This document shows, piece after piece, positions 60,501 through 64,000 of a DNA stretch of 64,000 nt. The stretch comes from Kineothrix sp. MB12-C1 (GTDB lineage Bacteria; Bacillota; Clostridia; Lachnospirales; Lachnospiraceae): contig NZ_CP132957.1 of the NCBI RefSeq assembly GCF_030863805.1, forward strand, positions 1,488,001 through 1,552,000. The letters run 5' to 3'. Numbering within the stretch: position 1 is the first letter of the stretch; the number at the start of each line of letters is the position of its first letter. Both the position numbers and the translations under genes were made by a program. The notes beneath the pieces are model-generated. The model searched no databases. It was not told the DNA's origin and saw nothing but the letters and a program-made list of their open reading frames with translations.

Positions 60501-61649
60501 CTATCTGCCTTTTTCCTTTTCTTTTATTTTATATGCAATATCCTGAAGCCTGTCCGCGCTATGTTCAAAAAACATACGATAAGATCGGCAGAAGTAATTT
60601 CTCTTACCTTCCATTTTGGAAGGGTCTTCCCTGTCGGAAAGCTCTGTTCTATGTCTTGCACATCCGCCTCGGCACAAGGAAAAATATGGGCATCTTCTGC
60701 ATTCTTCATCGTGATTAAAGGAAGATTGAATAAACTCAATTTCTTTTCTTCTTTCATCGATATCCGGAAAATCGCATTCTTTTAAGTTCCCCAGCTTATA
60801 CTCATCCAGCACATAAAAGTCACAAGGATATACCTCACCATCAGCCTCCACCACATACTGAATGCCGCATGTTCCCCTCTGCTCGCAGCTCTCCGGCTGA
60901 TACCCCATTAAAATAGCGACATAGTTCTCGAATTGCCTAATGTAGGGCTGACGTCCCCACTGTAAGTCAATATACCACAAATCGAACAATTCCTTCAAAA
61001 ACTCCCCATAGGCTTCGGGTGTCAAAGAATATTCTTCCTCCCCCTGTCTTTCGAATACAGGATCCAGACATGCGATATACTGCTGATAAGAAAATCCATT
61101 CTTTTTATAAAACTCATAGATTTTCCTCACCTTGGCTGCGGTCTTTCTATGAACTACCGTCAAAATATTATATTCTACTTCCATTTCTTTAAACAAAGAG
61201 GCTGCATTCATAATCTGCCAAAAGGTATCTTTATCCCCTGACGCTTTCCGGTAGCTGTCATGCGTTGCCTTAATCCCATCTACCGAAAGCCCTACGAGGA
61301 AATGATTGTCATGAAAAAAACGACACCATTCTTCGTCTATGATATATCCATTCGTCTGAATGGAATTTTGTATGTTAAGGTTTTTTGCATTATACTTTTT
61401 CTGCAAATCGACAACAGACTTAAAAAAATCGAGGCCTGCAAGAGTAGGCTCTCCCCCCTGAAAAGCAAATCCACACGTATAATCGGCATAAGAAAGCGCC
61501 TTCTTTATTACCTCTTCCAATGTCTCCAAAGTCATAATGCCATAGGAAGCTGTTTCCCGCTTGCTTGTGATATCTGAATAGAAGCAGTATTTACATTGCA
61601 TGTTACACAGGCCTGAAGCCGGTTTGATCAAAAGTTGTAGGGCTGGCAT
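60501..61649 (-). CDS. Anaerobic sulfatase-maturating enzyme (radical SAM)
   Basis: Converts the active-site Cys of sulfatases to formylglycine. 382 residues: radical-SAM cluster Cys15, Cys19, Cys22 (CNMQCKYC), QGGEPTLAG for SAM binding, and C-terminal SPASM/auxiliary cluster cysteines (CGIQYVVEADGEVYPCDF, CRRCPYFSLCRGGC). This is the anSME/SPASM type. The sulfatase gene lies 363 bases upstream on the same strand and has the Cys-type active site that needs it. Confidence 0.94.
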   Translation of the reverse strand: MPALQLLIKPASGLCNMQCKYCFYSDITSKRETASYGIMTLETLEEVIKKALSYADYTCGFAFQGGEPTLAGLDFFKSVVDLQKKYNAKNLNIQNSIQTNGYIIDEEWCRFFHDNHFLVGLSVDGIKATHDSYRKASGDKDTFWQIMNAASLFKEMEVEYNILTVVHRKTAAKVRKIYEFYKKNGFSYQQYIACLDPVFERQGEEEYSLTPEAYGEFLKELFDLWYIDLQWGRQPYIRQFENYVAILMGYQPESCEQRGTCGIQYVVEADGEVYPCDFYVLDEYKLGNLKECDFPDIDERRKEIEFIQSSFNHDEECRRCPYFSLCRGGCARHRTELSDREDPSKMEGKRNYFCRSYRMFFEHSADRLQDIAYKIKEKEKGR

Positions 61650-62012
61650 GTGGTTCCTCCTTGTTATCGTTATTCGGTCACTCTCATCATCTTAGTTGTA
61701 CAGACTAATGTTCATCATTCCTTATCCTATCACATATGAGAACATAGTAGCAACACCCCACACCGCCACGCAGCGTAGAGCGGATTCCGGGATTGATTGA
61801 CTATGGGCCGACGCCTTAACACACCTTAGTGCATTCTTAGGGAATAGCCATAAAAACAGGAAAGCGAGGCAGGGGCGTTTCCGCATATCCCCGACTCCCT
61901 TCCCTATTCCCTTAGACACTCTTAGGTGTGAAGTGGCGGCAACTATAGTCAATCAACCCAGAAGCCTCACAAAAACACCTTGTGATGTTGATGGATGAAT
62001 AATAACTCCACC
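61650..62012. other. Intergenic region between sulfatase and maturase (363 bp)
   Basis: Mostly filled by giant palindrome E. A 76-codon minus-strand frame (61722-61952) inside the palindrome has no Shine-Dalgarno and is not taken as a gene. Confidence 0.6.
61789..61959. repeat. Giant imperfect palindrome E (~170 bp)
   Basis: Arms pair through GATTGATTGACTAT (61791-61804 with 61945-61958), ACACCTTAG-type sequence (61819-61829 with 61917-61929), and a perfect 12-bp CTTAGGGAATAG (61836-61847 with 61904-61915). A hairpin GGAAAGCG/CGTTTCC (61859-61882) sits near the tip. Lies between the sulfatase and its maturase. Confidence 0.82.
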
Positions 62013-63365
62013 TCACACTATCGTCGCCGCCTTCTCTCCTGCCTTCTTCAATTCCTCCGACAGAAGACCTTTCATCTCTTCCTCAACTTCCCGATACGCT
62101 TCCTCACCGGCTACATTGTTAAGCTCATAAGGATCTTTCTTCAGGTCGTACAGGAAATCTACCTCATAGACATCGCTATCCTCATACTCGAACCCATTTT
62201 TATTCGGCGCATATACGCTGAACAAATAGTCCTGCGTTCTGATACAACGGCCTACACGGCTTTCGCTGATTTGTGCAAAGATAACATTTCTTCTGCCTTC
62301 CACGTTGCCATCCGCCACTCCGTGCAGATCTTCACCTACCATGGCATCCCCGGCAGAAACACCTGCCATAGCGAGGAAGGTCTTCGGAAGACTTACGGTA
62401 CTTACAAGGTCTTTAATACGCTTACCTCCCCGGAAGCCCGGACCTGCAATAATCAAAGGAACATGCAGGGCGGAGGAATGGCAGGATCTTTTATAATCAT
62501 CACCGCCGTTTAAATGGCTGTCCGTATTCCTCGTCTGAAAGTGGGAACCATGGTCCGAGGCATAAACGATAATCGTATTCTCGTATAGTCCCTTCTCCTT
62601 TAACTTATCGATAAGTCTCCCCAGGTTATCATCCAGACTCTTGCAGCAACCAAGATAGTCAGGATATTCTTCCCTCGCATTGCCTCCGAGGGCCTCTAAA
62701 TCTCCGGGAAGTATAAAATCCTTGAATTCCTCTTTTGAGCCATCGGGACCTTCGTAATGCTTGCGGTCATTTTGATGATGGGGTTCAATATGGGAAATGG
62801 TCATAAAAAAGGGCTTTTCCTCATCGTACTGATCCAGATATTCCAGCGCATAGTCTGTAATCTTATCTACCCGATAACCTTTAAACTCGCATTTTTGCAT
62901 ATTTTCATCGTATACATAGCCGTCATAACCGTGAGAAGTGAATTCCAGAATATCCGATACGCGCCAAAAACCTTTATATCCGCCTCTTTTTTCCAGAGGG
63001 ATAGCTGTTGTTGAATAATCCACTTCGGGCCTTATGCTCTCCTTATCATCGCTGGCCAAATGCCATTTCCCGATATAAGCACAGTCATAATCCGCTTCAT
63101 ACATGTAATCAGCCACCGTTTTTACATCCTCCGGCAGAGAGATTCCATTCTTATAGCATCCTGTCTGTGTAGGATATAATCCCGTCTGGAAAATAGCACG
63201 ACAAGGTCCGCAGACAGGTTGCGGCGTATATGCCTCTTCGAAAACCACTCCCTCTTTTGCCAACTCGTCCAAGCGAGGTGTGATATTGAGAGGCTGACCG
63301 TAGCAGCCTATCGTATCCCATCTTTGCTGATCCGAAAAATAAAACAAAATATTAGGCTTTTTCAT
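62013..63365 (-). CDS. Cys-type sulfatase (alkaline phosphatase superfamily)
   Basis: 450-residue sulfatase without signal peptide. The CxPxR motif is CGPCR at 52-56, so Cys52 would become formylglycine. Metal ligands: SDQQ (Asp12) near the start and YASDHGSHFQ about residue 260; KWHL and HxxPHH-type residues (ISHIEPHHQ) also present. Cytoplasmic location would need imported sulfated sugars. With the maturase downstream and the GH112 phosphorylase upstream, sulfated mucin O-glycan fragments are a likely substrate (inference). Confidence 0.93.
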   Translation of the reverse strand: MKKPNILFYFSDQQRWDTIGCYGQPLNITPRLDELAKEGVVFEEAYTPQPVCGPCRAIFQTGLYPTQTGCYKNGISLPEDVKTVADYMYEADYDCAYIGKWHLASDDKESIRPEVDYSTTAIPLEKRGGYKGFWRVSDILEFTSHGYDGYVYDENMQKCEFKGYRVDKITDYALEYLDQYDEEKPFFMTISHIEPHHQNDRKHYEGPDGSKEEFKDFILPGDLEALGGNAREEYPDYLGCCKSLDDNLGRLIDKLKEKGLYENTIIVYASDHGSHFQTRNTDSHLNGGDDYKRSCHSSALHVPLIIAGPGFRGGKRIKDLVSTVSLPKTFLAMAGVSAGDAMVGEDLHGVADGNVEGRRNVIFAQISESRVGRCIRTQDYLFSVYAPNKNGFEYEDSDVYEVDFLYDLKKDPYELNNVAGEEAYREVEEEMKGLLSEELKKAGEKAATIV

Positions 63366-63389
63366 CCTTAATAATCATATCCTTTCTTA

Positions 63390-64000
63390 TTATCCCCTTT
63401 TTAAATCCACCCATCTCATTTCCATCCCTTCCAAATCCAGACGGTAAGACAGGTTTCCATCGATATAAAGCTCTGTATAACGTTTTTCATGTGAGTTGTT
63501 AATTACCGCGATTTTTCCGGTTTCTTCAAATACAGTTACCTCAGTATCCACATTCGTTACGTAGAAACGTTTCATCTCACTCTCTTTTCCTGCAGCATAA
63601 TAAATAGCACGAAGCAAAATGCGGCAGTTCTGAGGTGAATACGGAAGTCCTGCGAAATAGACACCACGCCCTTTTCCATATTCATTCACAACCAGTCTAC
63701 TATACTTTCCGTCCTGATTCAATATCTGATAGTTCTTACCATGTGCATAGATGCGGCTCTTCCCTTCTCCGAAGTCTATCTCTCCTTCAATATCCTCCAG
63801 AATAAAGTGCTCAGCATTCAGCTCATTATATTTATCCGTGCTAAGAGAGAATCCCAGTTCCCTGTCCACGCCAAGTACATCGCTAAGCTGGAAATAGCGA
63901 CCTTCGAACTGGCAAGCCGTAGGTTCCCCCACACCGATAAGGCCGCCGCCATTATCTACGAATTCACGCAAAGCGGTAAGAACAGCAGGATCTTTCCAAT
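63390..64000 (-). CDS. GH112 galacto-N-biose/lacto-N-biose phosphorylase, C-terminal part
   Basis: The last ~203 residues of a protein whose frame runs off the window edge. REFVDNGGGLIGVGEPTACQFEGRYFQLSDVLGVDRELGFS in outline matches the glutamine-amidotransferase-like domain of 1,3-beta-galactosyl-N-acetylhexosamine phosphorylases, and the C-terminal beta domain follows (TEVTVFEETGKIAVINNS, LSYRLDLEGMEMRWVDL). It would split galacto-N-biose or lacto-N-biose with phosphate in the cytoplasm. A TTG at 63971 is only an apparent start. The rhamnose-specific branch of GH112 is the main alternative. The sulfatase gene follows 24 bases after its stop. Confidence 0.85.
   Translation of the reverse strand, partial: WKDPAVLTALREFVDNGGGLIGVGEPTACQFEGRYFQLSDVLGVDRELGFSLSTDKYNELNAEHFILEDIEGEIDFGEGKSRIYAHGKNYQILNQDGKYSRLVVNEYGKGRGVYFAGLPYSPQNCRILLRAIYYAAGKESEMKRFYVTNVDTEVTVFEETGKIAVINNSHEKRYTELYIDGNLSYRLDLEGMEMRWVDLKRG

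Noticed and set aside
61722-61952. 76-codon minus-strand frame
   Set aside because: Lies wholly within palindrome E, no ribosome-binding site, Cys/Trp-rich composition not protein-like.

Overview
The window looks like a chromosomal segment of a spore-forming, probably gut-dwelling Clostridia member, most likely Lachnospiraceae. Reasons: four sporulation genes (spoIIID, sipL, spoIID and a SpoIIQ-like gene), two of them behind near-consensus sigma-E promoters; class 1B pyrimidine genes (pyrD/pyrK); an anaerobic sulfatase with its radical-SAM maturase; and the C-terminal part of a GH112 galacto-N-biose/lacto-N-biose phosphorylase at the right edge. There are no rRNA genes, tRNA genes or CRISPR arrays that I can see.

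Layout. 1-5.1 kb: a YesM/YesN-type two-component pair (kinase cut by the window edge), a short-chain dehydrogenase, a D-2-hydroxyacid dehydrogenase and a CorA transporter. 5.2-17.4 kb: a strikingly AT-rich defence operon of eleven genes, all on the minus strand, tightly packed or overlapping and preceded by one good sigma-A promoter. In order of transcription: excisionase-type HTH, Mrr_N-like winged helix, two m5C methyltransferases, McrB-like GTPase, LlaJI-R2-like nuclease, Hachiman-like HamA nuclease and HamB helicase, AlbA_2/Schlafen-type ATPase, a 62-residue protein and a HEPN-motif protein. 17.6-23.1 kb: mobile-element remains (an unknown 303-residue gene, a tyrosine integrase broken by an internal inversion, an excisionase) and, divergently, an XRE repressor with a HEPN-motif and TIR-domain gene pair. 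Three repressor-type palindromes sit in the divergent control region. The element abuts the 3' end of guaA.

23.2-64 kb is core chromosome: guaA, a MATE pump, spoIIID, an exonuclease, two HD-domain hydrolases, lipoproteins, an NlpC/P60 wall hydrolase, asnS, a lipoprotein PPIase, cardiolipin synthase, murI, a GntR regulator, ispE, sipL, pyrD-pyrK-pyrC, plsC, murF, ddl, a degenerate GH9 protein, spoIIQ-like/spoIID, an aconitase-family hydratase, and a sulfatase/maturase/GH112 group suited to mucin-type glycans.

Two layers of intergenic structure are not explained by the genes. (1) A dispersed family of small inverted-repeat elements, with ends resembling GTAACNGTTCAGTA and TACTGAATAGYTAC, occurs at least 14 times between 24.8 and 60.3 kb; one lies inside the pyr cluster. 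(2) Five much larger imperfect palindromes (about 170-300 bp) lie at 1.7-2.0, 50.6-50.8, 51.0-51.3, 57.5-57.8 and 61.8-62.0 kb. Two of them are homologous to each other and differ by paired, structure-preserving changes, which suggests a selected RNA or single-stranded DNA fold.
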